DNA of 64,000 nucleotides from Schleiferiaceae bacterium (GTDB taxonomy: Bacteria > Bacteroidota > Bacteroidia > Flavobacteriales > Schleiferiaceae): NCBI GenBank assembly GCA_018401735.1, contig JAGYKI010000002.1:62001-126000 (forward strand). The letters run 5' to 3'. The notes under the pieces are model-generated. The model saw nothing but the letters and a program-made list of their open reading frames with translations, did no database searches and had not been told where the DNA came from. Numbering within the stretch: position 1 is the first letter of the stretch; every line of letters begins with the position of its first letter. Both the position numbers and the translations under genes were made by a program. This document shows positions 17,308-26,169 of this stretch, piece after piece.

Positions 17308-18846
17308 ATGGAATCAAATACAGTACGTGTTCGCTTCGCCCCAAGTCCAACAGGACCACTTCATATGGGTGGTGTAAGAACGGCATTATACAACTATTTA
17401 TTTGCTAAAAAACACAAGGGTGAATTTATTCTCCGTGTAGAAGACACCGATCAAACACGCTTTGTTCCAGGTGCCGAAAAATACATCATTGATTCTTTAA
17501 AATGGTGTGGTATTCTTCCCGATGAAGGTCAGGGTATTGGTGGCAACTACGGTCCTTACCGTCAATCGGAACGCAAAGAAAGTGGGCTCTATAAAAAATA
17601 CGTCGAGCAATTACTCGCAAGCGGTCATGCTTATTATGCATTTGATACGAGCGAACAACTTGAAGCCGTGCGTGAATTAGCTAAACAAGCTGGTTCTCCA
17701 AACTGGCAATACAACCACGTAACGCGCAATAGCATGCGTAACTCACTCACCCTTTCGGGGGAAGAGGTTGAAAAACTATTGGCGGCTGGCGAACCCTATG
17801 TAGTTCGTATTAAACTTCCTCGTAATGAAGAAGTTAAATTTGAGGACATCATTAGAGGCTGGGTAAAAGTGAATACCAATAACATGGACGACAAAGTTCT
17901 CTTTAAATCGGATGGCATGCCCACCTACCATATGGCCAATATTGTGGACGATCATTTAATGAAAATTAGCCACGTAATTCGCGGTGAAGAATGGTTACCC
18001 TCAGCCCCTTTGCATTTATTAATGTATCGTTACTTAGGTTGGGAAGATACCATGCCTAAATTCGCCCACTTGCCCCTTTTATTAAAACCTGATGGTAATG
18101 GTAAACTGAGCAAACGCGATGGCGACCGCTTAGGCTTTCCGGTATTTCCTTTGGAATGGAATAACCCTGAAAATGGTGATAGCTTTAGCGGCTACCGCGA
18201 AAAAGGATATTTTCCTGAAGCCTTTGTTAATATGCTTGCCTTTTTAGGCTGGAACCCAGGAACAGATCAAGAGCTTTTTACTTTAGAAGAGTTAAGTGAG
18301 GCATTTAGCTTAGAAAAGGTTCACAAAGCTGGCGCTCGATACGATCATGATAAAACCAAATGGTTTAACCAACAATATCTCCGTAAGCTTAGTGATGAAC
18401 AGTTGGGTGAAAGCCTACAATCCCAAGCAGCAGAGCATAATATTACCATTGATCTTGCCAAGGCCACTTCCATTGCTAATCTTATTAAAGATCGAGCTGT
18501 TTTTCTGCGCGATTTATGGAATGAAAGCAGCGTATTTTTTGTTGCCCCTACCGAGTACGACGAAAAAACTACGAGCAAAAAGTGGAATGCCGAAAGCCGC
18601 TCTTACCTAATTGACCTAAGAGAGATATTCTCCAATTTAGAAAATTTCAATATTGAATCGATTGAAAAAGCCTTTAAAACTTATCTCGAATCCAAAGAAT
18701 TAGGCTTTGGTAAAGTCGGTCCTGCTTTTCGTTTAGCCGTTACTGGCGCCGGCATGGGACCCTCTATGTTTGAAGTTTGTGCCATTTTAGGCAAAGAAGA
18801 AAGTCTTGCCCGTATTAATACTGCTTTAGAAAAACTTCCAGCCTAA
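17308..18846 (+). CDS. gltX: Glutamate--tRNA ligase
   Basis: Class I aminoacyl-tRNA synthetase that charges tRNA-Glu. The HIGH-type motif appears as APSPTGPLHMGGVRTALYN near the N-terminus and the KMSKS loop as GNGKLSKRDG. The WLPSAPLHLLMYRYLGW stretch is characteristic. The 512-residue length from the ATG at 17308 (MESNTVRVRFAPS) is full. The longer frame from a TTG at 17284 overlaps the promoter and is not favoured. Its stop overlaps the folB start (TAATG), indicating translational coupling. Confidence 0.96.
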   Translation: MESNTVRVRFAPSPTGPLHMGGVRTALYNYLFAKKHKGEFILRVEDTDQTRFVPGAEKYIIDSLKWCGILPDEGQGIGGNYGPYRQSERKESGLYKKYVEQLLASGHAYYAFDTSEQLEAVRELAKQAGSPNWQYNHVTRNSMRNSLTLSGEEVEKLLAAGEPYVVRIKLPRNEEVKFEDIIRGWVKVNTNNMDDKVLFKSDGMPTYHMANIVDDHLMKISHVIRGEEWLPSAPLHLLMYRYLGWEDTMPKFAHLPLLLKPDGNGKLSKRDGDRLGFPVFPLEWNNPENGDSFSGYREKGYFPEAFVNMLAFLGWNPGTDQELFTLEELSEAFSLEKVHKAGARYDHDKTKWFNQQYLRKLSDEQLGESLQSQAAEHNITIDLAKATSIANLIKDRAVFLRDLWNESSVFFVAPTEYDEKTTSKKWNAESRSYLIDLREIFSNLENFNIESIEKAFKTYLESKELGFGKVGPAFRLAVTGAGMGPSMFEVCAILGKEESLARINTALEKLPA

Positions 18847-19211
18847 TGGACAAAATTGCAGTTGAGGGCATTCGCCTCTATGCTTATCACGGATGCCTGG
18901 ATGAAGAAGGAAAAATTGGCACCGAATACGAAGTTTCCGTATTCGTTTGGGGCGATATTAGCGCATCTTACGAAAGTGATGACTTGCACCATACCATGGA
19001 TTATGTAAGCATAAATCGTATCGTTCAAAAGCATGTTTCTAATCGAGCTAAGCTTATTGAAACCGTTGCCAAACGCATTAGCGACAGTATTTTCGAAGAA
19101 ATGCCGAAGGTTAAAAAACTGAAAATTAAACTCTCCAAGCTCAATCCACCTATCAACGGAGACGTAAAAAAGGTGAGTATTGAATTAATGCGCAAAAGGA
19201 AGAACAAATAG
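18846..19211 (+). CDS. folB: Dihydroneopterin aldolase
   Basis: Folate-synthesis enzyme that converts 7,8-dihydroneopterin to 6-hydroxymethyl-dihydropterin. At 121 residues it is of the usual size. It shows the family start KIAVEGIRLYAYHGCLDEEGKIGTEYEV with the pterin-site Glu and Tyr, DYVSINRIV, ETVAKRISD with the conserved Glu, and the C-terminal KLNPPING loop that carries the catalytic lysine region. Coupled to gltX by a one-base overlap. Confidence 0.93.
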   Translation: MDKIAVEGIRLYAYHGCLDEEGKIGTEYEVSVFVWGDISASYESDDLHHTMDYVSINRIVQKHVSNRAKLIETVAKRISDSIFEEMPKVKKLKIKLSKLNPPINGDVKKVSIELMRKRKNK

Positions 19212-19224
19212 CGATTAGATTTTT

Positions 19225-19232
19225 TATCTTCG
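19225..19232 (+). promoter_or_regulatory. tRNA-Cys promoter -7 element
   Basis: TATCTTCG, a TANNTTYG-type -7 element, 13 bases before the first base of the mature tRNA. A -33 TTG is not evident. Confidence 0.4.
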
Positions 19233-19245
19233 CAGCCCAATTTAT

Positions 19246-19316
19246 GGTTCCGTGGCCGAGTGGCTAGGCAGCGGTCTGCAAAACCGTCTACAGCGGTTCG
19301 AATCCGCTCGGAACCT
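19246..19316 (+). tRNA. tRNA-Cys (anticodon GCA)
   Basis: A complete cloverleaf can be drawn. The acceptor stem pairs GGTTCCG with CGGAACC, the anticodon stem-loop is GCGGT-CTGCAAA-ACCGT with anticodon GCA at 19278-19280, and the T arm is GCGG-TTCGAAT-CCGC. The discriminator base is T at 19316, as expected for Cys. CCA is not encoded. Confidence 0.95.
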
Positions 19317-19322
19317 CTAAAG

Positions 19323-19354
19323 GCAGTACTATTTATTAGTGCTGCTTTTTTTTT
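19323..19354 (+). terminator. Rho-independent terminator after tRNA-Cys
   Basis: The stem GCAGTAC / GTGCTGC (one G-T pair) with a 9-base loop is followed directly by nine T residues. Confidence 0.85.
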
Positions 19355-19418
19355 GCTTCAGTTATTGATTTTACCCATCTGCGCAAGCCCTTCTTATACT
19401 AGGTCTGTACTTAAAAAC

Positions 19419-19679
19419 ACGTGAATTCGACGTAAAATCTGGCCTCAGACCCCTTGTGAATAGTGGAATTCAAGCCTAGGCAATGAAGCAATAGCGGGCT
19501 ATTGCAAGAAGCAGAGGCGCGGAAAGCCGCTATTTAGAAGGGGACTAAATGGTGTTTCCAATAAAAGTGAAAATACTTCATCTAGTTCATTTGCTGTAGC
19601 CCGCTACAGCTGCACGATCTAGACTTGTCTTTTCTTTTTATTGAAAATCTGAGGCTATGATTTATAGTCGAACTCACGT
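19419..19679 (+). mobile_element. Structured MITE-like element, copy A (full length)
   Basis: A 261-bp non-coding element with terminal inverted repeats ACGTGARTTCGAC (weaker similarity continues to about 32 bases, through GCCTCAGA). It is flanked by 7-bp direct repeats TAAAAAC (19412-19418 and 19680-19686). Inside, two perfect hairpins sit 69 bases from each end: GCAATAGCGGGCTATTGC (19488-19505) and GCTGTAGCCCGCTACAGC (19593-19610). The left domain is closed by CCCCTT (19450-19455) pairing with AAGGGG (19538-19543) and contains GCGGAAAGCCGC (19519-19530). The right domain is closed by CAATAAAA (19559-19566) with TTTTATTG (19636-19643). No ORF or transposase. It fills most of the gap between tRNA-Cys and the FTR1 gene. 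Confidence 0.85.
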
Positions 19680-19822
19680 TAAAAACATGTATCTCGCAAC
19701 ACTCTTCGGCACTTTGTATAGACAGACTCTTTCAAAATTTTGGAAAAACTGATAAATATCTTCTTTTAAAAGATTTCTCATTAGTATTTTTGCCACCTAT
19801 TTTTAATTGGTCTAAATAAGAT

Positions 19823-21730
19823 ATGAGGGTTTTGAGATACTTTGTTGCAGGAACGCTTTTATTGCTCAGTGTAGTTTTAAAAGCAAATGAGAAGAATAGT
19901 AATGCGCGCATGATGGTGCACCTTTTGGACTATATCGCAGTGGATTATTCCATGGCCGTTAATCAAGGACAAGTGATTAATACGGCGGAATACAGCGAGA
20001 TGTCGGAATTTGCTAGCACCATTAACACCCTTGGTGAAAATGCACCCGCCTCGGTTAAGTCTGACATTCAATTACTACAAACACTAATTAAAGAAAAGGC
20101 GAGTCAAGAAAAGGTTAGTTCTGTTTCGAACTCTATTAAACAGAAAATTATATCTAGTTACGCGCTTGAAATCGCGCCTAAAAGATGGCCCCTTTTAACC
20201 AATGGCCGTCAACTTTACGCTTTACATTGTAAAAGTTGCCATGGTGAAAATGGTATGGGTAATGGTAGTCTTGCCAATGGCTTAGAGCCGGCACCTACCA
20301 ATTTCCATAACCCTGAAAAAGCGAACGGCCTCTCTCCATTTCAGGCTTATAATACTATTCGTTTAGGGGTAAATAATACGGCTATGCGCGCCTTTGATGA
20401 ATTAAGCGATGACGAAATTTGGGACCTAGCTTTTTATGTATTAAGCCTTCCCCACGGGGCTAGCAAGGTGAAAGCCGAAGATCTAGATATGAATATTACC
20501 ATTGGTTTGGAAGAATTAGCTTCACAAAGTAATATAGAACTAAGATCTTCCTTAAAACTAACAGAAGGAACGCAGACCATAGCCGCTTTAAGGCTTTTCC
20601 CTAAAGAAATCGCCGAAACAAATAAAGGAAGTTATCTCGAGCAAGCCATTAACTACCTGAATGAAGCCAATACAGCCTACGCAGATGGCGATATTAGTGG
20701 GGCACGCACGTTGGCGTTAACAGCCTATTTAGAAGGCGTTGAACCCGTGGAAATTCAATTACGTGCGAGCGATGCCACCTTCGCCGCCCAATTAGAAGGT
20801 GAATTAGGAAAAGTTCGTAGCTGGATTGAGACCGGAAAAGATCCCGCTTTAGTTTCCGCTCAAATTGAAAAGGGCGTTAGCATGATAAACGAAGCAAAAG
20901 TGCTTTTGGAAGAAAAAACATTCTCCGCCTGGTTAGCCTTCCTACTATCTTTCTCAATTATTCTTAGAGAAGGCCTAGAGGCCTTTTTAGTAATAGTTAC
21001 TATTCTTAGTGTTTTGCGTGCGATTAACATCCCAAAGGTTAATCTATATGTGCATGCAGGTTGGATTAGCGCCATTATAGCCGGTATTTTAATGTGGATG
21101 GCTGCCGGTAAACTTTTTACCTTTTCTGGCGCCGACCGTGAACTAATGGAAGGGCTTGTAGCCCTCTTTGCGGTGGGTGTTTTACTGTACGTTGGTTTTT
21201 GGATGCACAGTAAATCTGAAGCAGGTAAATGGCAAGCCTACGTAAAGAGTAAAATCCAAAATATTGCCCGTAAAGAAAGTATGCTGGGCCTTGCCTTTTT
21301 ATCCTTTCTGGTTGTTTTCAGAGAAGCCTTTGAATCGGTGCTATTCCTTTCTGCCTTAAGCTTAGAAGTAGGCGAAGCTCAGCAAAGCGCCTTTGGCGGT
21401 GGCATTGTATTCGCCTTTGTTTTATTAGCGATCATCTCTGTTTTACTGCTTAAATATTCTAAAAAGTTACCTATCGCTAAACTCTTTAAATATTCCGCCA
21501 TTGTAATTTCCTTCCTTGCGGTGGTTTTAACCGGCAAAGGTTTAAGCGCCATTCAAGAAGCAGGCAATATCAACATCACCGTTTTACCCGTGGATTTCCG
21601 GATTGATGCCCTAGGCATTTATCCTACTTACGAAACACTTTTTGGACAGCTCTTTATCTTGACCTTAACCATCGTGTTATGGACGGTTGGTAATCGCTCC
21701 AAAACCAAATTACATATTAAACCGGCCTAA
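19823..21730 (+). CDS. Cytochrome c-FTR1 fusion iron permease
   Basis: A 635-residue membrane protein. After a signal peptide comes a helical region and a c-type cytochrome domain (about 125-215) with haem site Cys136-x2-Cys139-His140 and a possible axial Met188. A linker (230-365) leads to an FTR1 permease with seven predicted helices. The first iron-binding motif REGLE is at residues 382-386; the second is REAFE at 500-504, a relaxed version. FTR1 proteins import oxidised ferrous iron, and the fused cytochrome probably accepts the electron in the periplasm. It has no operon partner (FtrA/B/C-like genes are absent). Confidence 0.9.
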   Translation: MRVLRYFVAGTLLLLSVVLKANEKNSNARMMVHLLDYIAVDYSMAVNQGQVINTAEYSEMSEFASTINTLGENAPASVKSDIQLLQTLIKEKASQEKVSSVSNSIKQKIISSYALEIAPKRWPLLTNGRQLYALHCKSCHGENGMGNGSLANGLEPAPTNFHNPEKANGLSPFQAYNTIRLGVNNTAMRAFDELSDDEIWDLAFYVLSLPHGASKVKAEDLDMNITIGLEELASQSNIELRSSLKLTEGTQTIAALRLFPKEIAETNKGSYLEQAINYLNEANTAYADGDISGARTLALTAYLEGVEPVEIQLRASDATFAAQLEGELGKVRSWIETGKDPALVSAQIEKGVSMINEAKVLLEEKTFSAWLAFLLSFSIILREGLEAFLVIVTILSVLRAINIPKVNLYVHAGWISAIIAGILMWMAAGKLFTFSGADRELMEGLVALFAVGVLLYVGFWMHSKSEAGKWQAYVKSKIQNIARKESMLGLAFLSFLVVFREAFESVLFLSALSLEVGEAQQSAFGGGIVFAFVLLAIISVLLLKYSKKLPIAKLFKYSAIVISFLAVVLTGKGLSAIQEAGNINITVLPVDFRIDALGIYPTYETLFGQLFILTLTIVLWTVGNRSKTKLHIKPA

Positions 21731-21782
21731 TTTGCTGGGTTAATAATTAAAATCAGTTAAGTTCGTTTCAAATTAAAATTTG

Positions 21783-23363
21783 ATGCGAACTTTTCTTTTT
21801 ACCCTCCTTATAAGCAGCAGCGTTTTTGCTCAAAACAGTGCCAATTCTTATCCTATTACCCATGTAAAAGTTTACAAGCAAGGCGCTCAAATTCAAAGAG
21901 ATGCTACTCTAAACTTGAAAGCTGGTAATAACACAATTACCTTTAAAGGCTTAAGCGGAAATTTAGATCCTAAAAGCATTCAAATAAAAGGCCTTGCTTC
22001 CCTCATTCTTATTAGTATCAGTCATCAAAGGTTAAATGAGGATTCTATTCAGCAAGACCCTTCCTTAAATACCCTTAAAGAAGCGATTGAGGCGAATAAA
22101 AAGCAACAGCAAAACATAAATGACGAGAAAGAAGGCTTAATCTTAGAGCTTAAATACTTAGAAAGTAATAGCAATATTGGCGGCACAGAAGGTTATAGAC
22201 TTATTCAATTAAAAGAGATAAGTCAATATGTTAAGCAGGAGCGAAGTATTAATGCCCATGCCATCAGTAAATTAGATCAAGGTCGCGCGAGCCTGCAGAA
22301 AGAGCTACAACAATTACAAAAAGAACTGCTGCACAAAATTGAAGCCTTACGTCTCAATAATATTACCATTCAGGCCGAACTGATGAGTCCCAAAGCACAA
22401 CGCGTCAATCTTAGTCTTATCTATCAAAACAATCAGGCCGGTTGGACCAGTAATTACGATCTTAAAGTGGAAAGCTTAGATAAGCCCGTAAAGCTCTCGC
22501 ATAAAGCATTAATTTACCAAAACACGGGGGAGGATTGGACCAATGTAAACCTAGAACTAAACACCGGTTCTATGCTAGCCAATGGGCAAATTCCTACTCT
22601 CTATCCAGACTTTCTTTATCCTATTCAGGCTCAAAATATTCGCGGCAGTCGAGCCGATGCTGCACCTAGGATGTATAATAAAAGTAGCACCGCTAAGTCT
22701 ATTGATATGGCAGAAGAAGTAGCCTTTAGCGCCAATATTGCCAATTCAATTAGCACTAATCTTATGAGCCGTAGTTTTATCCTCGCCGAGAAAGTGAGTA
22801 TATTAACTGGCAAGCAAGAAACTAACCTTTTACGGGATCTCGAAATACTCGCTTTTTACGAGTATCAAAGCATTCCCAAATTAGATCCTGCGGCTTATTT
22901 AATTGCCAAAATTTACGATTGGACCGACTACCAATTAGAAGAGGGTGAAATATCGCTTTATAATGAAGGTAATTACGTAGGTAAAAGTTATCTCAATGCT
23001 AATTCTGGTAGTGATAGTTTAGAGCTTTCTTTAGGTAAAGACGGCGATATAATAGTTCAAAGAGAGAGGCTAAAAGAAGAAAGTGGTAACAGCTTTTTAG
23101 GATCTAAAAAAACCGCTACCTACGCTTACGAGCTGAAGGTCTTTAATAAAAAAGCCAGCGCTATCGATCTGGTTTTAATCGATCAAATTCCAGTCGCTCA
23201 ACACGAGGATATTAAAGTAGAAATGGAAATGGGAAAACTAAAAATTTCGCAATTAGCTCAGGGCGAGATACGCTGGAAACTCAATATTCCTGCTAAAACA
23301 GAAGTGAGTAAAAAACTGCGCTACGAAGTTTCTTATCCTAAAGATATGATACTAAACCGTTAA
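21783..23363 (+). CDS. DUF4139 domain-containing secreted protein
   Basis: A 526-residue protein with a clear signal peptide (MRTFLFTLLISSSVFAQN). The N-terminal domain has VKVYKQGAQIQRDATLNLKAG, then a coiled coil (about 95-200, EANKKQQQNINDEKEG). The C-terminal DUF4139 beta region includes SLIYQNNQAGWTSNYDL and the typical LIYQNTGEDWTNVNLELNTG. This is the 'mucoidy inhibitor MuiA'-like architecture; the molecular function is unknown. I use the ATG at 21783 in place of a TTG one codon earlier. Confidence 0.85.
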   Translation: MRTFLFTLLISSSVFAQNSANSYPITHVKVYKQGAQIQRDATLNLKAGNNTITFKGLSGNLDPKSIQIKGLASLILISISHQRLNEDSIQQDPSLNTLKEAIEANKKQQQNINDEKEGLILELKYLESNSNIGGTEGYRLIQLKEISQYVKQERSINAHAISKLDQGRASLQKELQQLQKELLHKIEALRLNNITIQAELMSPKAQRVNLSLIYQNNQAGWTSNYDLKVESLDKPVKLSHKALIYQNTGEDWTNVNLELNTGSMLANGQIPTLYPDFLYPIQAQNIRGSRADAAPRMYNKSSTAKSIDMAEEVAFSANIANSISTNLMSRSFILAEKVSILTGKQETNLLRDLEILAFYEYQSIPKLDPAAYLIAKIYDWTDYQLEEGEISLYNEGNYVGKSYLNANSGSDSLELSLGKDGDIIVQRERLKEESGNSFLGSKKTATYAYELKVFNKKASAIDLVLIDQIPVAQHEDIKVEMEMGKLKISQLAQGEIRWKLNIPAKTEVSKKLRYEVSYPKDMILNR

Positions 23364-23398
23364 GTAGAATAACCACAGTTAAGTGAAATATAATAGTC

Positions 23399-23767
23399 TC
23401 AGCTTGGATAGTAGGTGTCTGCTATATGCTCTGCTATAGAATTAAACTCAAGAAAAATTATATCCGTTAAAGCCTCCAAGGTGTGAATTACCTTGGGCTT
23501 TATACGGATGATCATAGGGGCATCGATTACTCGCTCCTCATGGTAGCCTGTATCAAGCGCTTTCACACTTAGCTTTACCTTTCCCTGCACCAATACTAAG
23601 CTCTCCGGATTTTTGGCCAAACATTCACCTTTATGGTAATGGTTTCCACTTAAAGTACCGGCTTTACGGCTAGCTAATAAATATCCTTCACTCTGAATCG
23701 CTGCAAATTCGTGGGTACTACCATTTTCGTTGCTTGATAGTTCTTTAAGTGCTATTAATTCGTACAT
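23399..23767 (-). CDS. Small cupin-like protein
   Basis: 122 residues predicted to fold as a single beta-barrel cupin. The metal-binding first cupin motif is seen in GNHYHKGECL, with the second half at IIRIKPKVIHTLEAL. It resembles the WxcM/FdtA-like sugar isomerase cupins in outline, but no sugar-synthesis genes are nearby, so the substrate is open. The frame starts at a TTG at 23794, which would overlap the aldehyde dehydrogenase leader; the ATG at 23767 (MYELIALKE) is preferred. Confidence 0.65.
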   Translation of the reverse strand: MYELIALKELSSNENGSTHEFAAIQSEGYLLASRKAGTLSGNHYHKGECLAKNPESLVLVQGKVKLSVKALDTGYHEERVIDAPMIIRIKPKVIHTLEALTDIIFLEFNSIAEHIADTYYPS

Positions 23768-23821
23768 ATTCTTTCGGACTAAAATCTCGGGCAAATCAGC
23801 GTCTATCCCTATATAAAAACT

Positions 23822-23829
23822 TAATTTCG
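23822..23829 (+). promoter_or_regulatory. Aldehyde dehydrogenase promoter -7 element
   Basis: TAATTTCG (TANNTTYG type) 18 bases before the ATG at 23848. It supports that ATG over the longer frame beginning at 23749, which would run antisense through the cupin gene start. Confidence 0.4.
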
Positions 23830-23847
23830 TGGCACAAATTTACATTT

Positions 23848-25389
23848 ATGAACCTCTCAGAAATACAAGAAATTTTAAAAGATTTAGGGATAAAGGATGT
23901 TAATAGCGGTAGCTCTACTGGGCAAAAATCGCTTGCGATTGGCGATAAACTTATTTCTTCCTACACTCCCGTAGATGGGCAGCTATTAGCAAAGGTGAGT
24001 GAAACCTCAGCAGAAGACTACGATAAAATTATTAAAAGCAGCCAAGAAGCCTTTAAAGAATGGCGCTTGGTTACTGCTCCGCAAAGGGGAGAAATTGTGC
24101 GTCAATTTGGTTTAAAATTGCGCGAAAAGAAAGACTCTTTAGGTAAACTCGTTTCCTTAGAAATGGGTAAATCTCTCCAAGAAGGTTGGGGTGAAGTGCA
24201 AGAAATGATTGATATCTGCGATTTTGCCGTAGGATTAAGCCGTCAACTTTACGGTTTAACCATGCACTCCGAGCGTCCCATGCACCGTATGTACGAACAA
24301 TGGCATCCGCTTGGTACAGTAGGAATTATTTCCGCCTTTAACTTCCCAGTGGCGGTATGGTGCTGGAACACAGCCCTGGCCTGGGTTTGTGGTAATGTTA
24401 CCGTTTGGAAACCATCGGAAAAAGTAGCTCTTTGTGGTATCGCTTGTCAAAACATTTTTGCCGAAGTATTAGCTGAAAACAATCTACCAGAAGGCATTAG
24501 CTGTATTATTAATGGAGGCGTTTCTACCGGCGAGTGGATGACCAATGATGCTAGAGTTCCTTTAATTTCTGCCACGGGATCTACCCGCATGGGACGTGAA
24601 GTTGGTAAAGCTGTTGCTGGTCGTTTTGGAAAATCAATCCTCGAATTAGGTGGAAATAATGCCATTATCATTACCGAAAATGCCGACTTGGAATCTACTT
24701 TAGTAGGAGCGGTGTTTGGAGCGGTTGGTACTTGCGGACAACGTTGTACTTCTACCCGTCGTTTGATTATTCACGAGAATATGTACGAGCAGGTTAAAGA
24801 AAAACTCAAAGCAGCCTATGCTCACTTACGCATTGGAAATCCATTAGATACCAATAATCATGTTGGGCCCTTAATCGATACCCTTGCGGTAGATGCCTAT
24901 TTAAATTCATTAGCAGCTATTAAAGAACAAGGTGGCACCATGCTAGTAGAAGGTGGTGTTTTAGAAGGGGAAGAATACAAAAGTGGTTGTTATGTAAAAC
25001 CATGTATTGCCGAAGTAGAAAACCATTTCGCCATAGTACAGCATGAAACCTTTGCACCAATTTTGTACTTAATAAAATACAGCACTTTAGAAGAGGCTAT
25101 TGCCTTACAAAACGATGTGCCACAAGGATTATCTTCAGCCATTATGACGACCAATATGCGTGAAAGTGAATTATTCCTTTCCGTAGCGGGTAGCGATTGT
25201 GGTATTGCCAATGTAAATATTGGTACTAGCGGTGCCGAAATTGGTGGTGCCTTTGGTGGTGAAAAAGAAACAGGTGGTGGACGCGAAAGTGGTTCTGATG
25301 CATGGAAAGCTTATATGCGGCGCCAAACCAATACCATTAACTATTCTACCGAATTACCCTTAGCCCAAGGTATTAAGTTTGATTTGTAG
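23848..25389 (+). CDS. Aldehyde dehydrogenase, ALDH7-like (aminoadipate-semialdehyde type)
   Basis: An NAD(P)-dependent aldehyde dehydrogenase of 513 residues. The family signatures are the cofactor stretch SAFNFPVAVWCWNTALAWVCGN followed by VWKPSEK, ATGSTRMGREV, the general-base glutamate in LELGGNNAI and the catalytic cysteine in GTCGQRCTSTRRL. The C-terminal GGAFGGEKETGGGRESGSDAWK is strongly ALDH7-like; those enzymes oxidise alpha-aminoadipic semialdehyde in lysine breakdown or protect against aldehydes. The gene's end overlaps the convergent DUF2490 gene by 17 bases. Confidence 0.92.
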   Translation: MNLSEIQEILKDLGIKDVNSGSSTGQKSLAIGDKLISSYTPVDGQLLAKVSETSAEDYDKIIKSSQEAFKEWRLVTAPQRGEIVRQFGLKLREKKDSLGKLVSLEMGKSLQEGWGEVQEMIDICDFAVGLSRQLYGLTMHSERPMHRMYEQWHPLGTVGIISAFNFPVAVWCWNTALAWVCGNVTVWKPSEKVALCGIACQNIFAEVLAENNLPEGISCIINGGVSTGEWMTNDARVPLISATGSTRMGREVGKAVAGRFGKSILELGGNNAIIITENADLESTLVGAVFGAVGTCGQRCTSTRRLIIHENMYEQVKEKLKAAYAHLRIGNPLDTNNHVGPLIDTLAVDAYLNSLAAIKEQGGTMLVEGGVLEGEEYKSGCYVKPCIAEVENHFAIVQHETFAPILYLIKYSTLEEAIALQNDVPQGLSSAIMTTNMRESELFLSVAGSDCGIANVNIGTSGAEIGGAFGGEKETGGGRESGSDAWKAYMRRQTNTINYSTELPLAQGIKFDL

Positions 25390-26137
25390 ATCTAAGATCT
25401 AAAGTATAAACCCATCCAAGCCGTACTATATGTCTGTTAAAAAACAGCGCCATAGTGCGGCTTTCTTGATACCAGTTAAAATAACCTATATCTAAGCTAT
25501 GTGACGGGCTTAATTGATACATAAAACCCAGGTATAAGCGACTTTGATCAAAAGTCTTGATTCTGGTGTTAGACGCATAATTTAGTAGCAGCTCCGCCGA
25601 TGTATTTAGCACCCAATCTGCCTGGAGCGGCAGTTTATAGGCTAATCTAATTCGCATGCGATTAATTGCGCGTTTAAACTCCAATTTGCCATCATCCGGA
25701 GTTAGATCAAAAAGGCGGTATTCATCTTTTAAACGAAGACTAAATCGGTGCTTTCTCCCAAAATTATAACTAGCCGCAATACTGAGGCGTTGTTCTAAAA
25801 TGTGAGCATTAATTTCAGTATCGGCAATTTGCGGTGAGAAAATCTTGAAGTTTAAATAATCCACCTCAAAATTAAACCTTTCGCTGGCTTTGTACTTCAG
25901 TCCTAGTAAAGGTAAAGATCTCTGTAAAGCTCTTTCAGGATTGATAAAGCGACGTTCTTCCAACTCTACGAAAGTGGACCACTTATTTGTAAATTTCAAC
26001 TCCGTATGCGCTACCAGCCAATACGAAGGGTCTATTACGGTTTTAGCTTGCGCTAGAAGCGCACTACTTAAAGTGCTTATAAATAACACAAAAAAAAAGG
26101 GAGAGACTAGTTTAGGGTACAGCCTTATTATTGGCAT
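25373..26137 (-). CDS. DUF2490 family outer-membrane beta-barrel protein
   Basis: 254 residues with a signal peptide ending near SALLAQA, then amphipathic beta strands alternating with turns (WLVAHTELKFTNKWSTFVELEERRF, LNYASNTRIKTFDQSRLYLGFMYQ) and a C-terminal aromatic strand. This is the DUF2490 pattern, predicted as an outer-membrane barrel of unknown role. Its start faces the VIT1-like gene, so the two share a 32-base divergent promoter region. Confidence 0.8.
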   Translation of the reverse strand: MPIIRLYPKLVSPFFFVLFISTLSSALLAQAKTVIDPSYWLVAHTELKFTNKWSTFVELEERRFINPERALQRSLPLLGLKYKASERFNFEVDYLNFKIFSPQIADTEINAHILEQRLSIAASYNFGRKHRFSLRLKDEYRLFDLTPDDGKLEFKRAINRMRIRLAYKLPLQADWVLNTSAELLLNYASNTRIKTFDQSRLYLGFMYQLSPSHSLDIGYFNWYQESRTMALFFNRHIVRLGWVYTLDLRSTNQT

Positions 26138-26141
26138 GGAG

Positions 26142-26149
26142 TATCTTTG
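26142..26149 (+). promoter_or_regulatory. Promoter -7 element for the VIT1-like gene
   Basis: TATCTTTG is a perfect TANNTTTG element 20 bases before the ATG at 26170. It also supports rejecting the TTG at 26131 as the start. Confidence 0.5.
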
Positions 26150-26169
26150 ATTGCAAAATTACCACTTAT

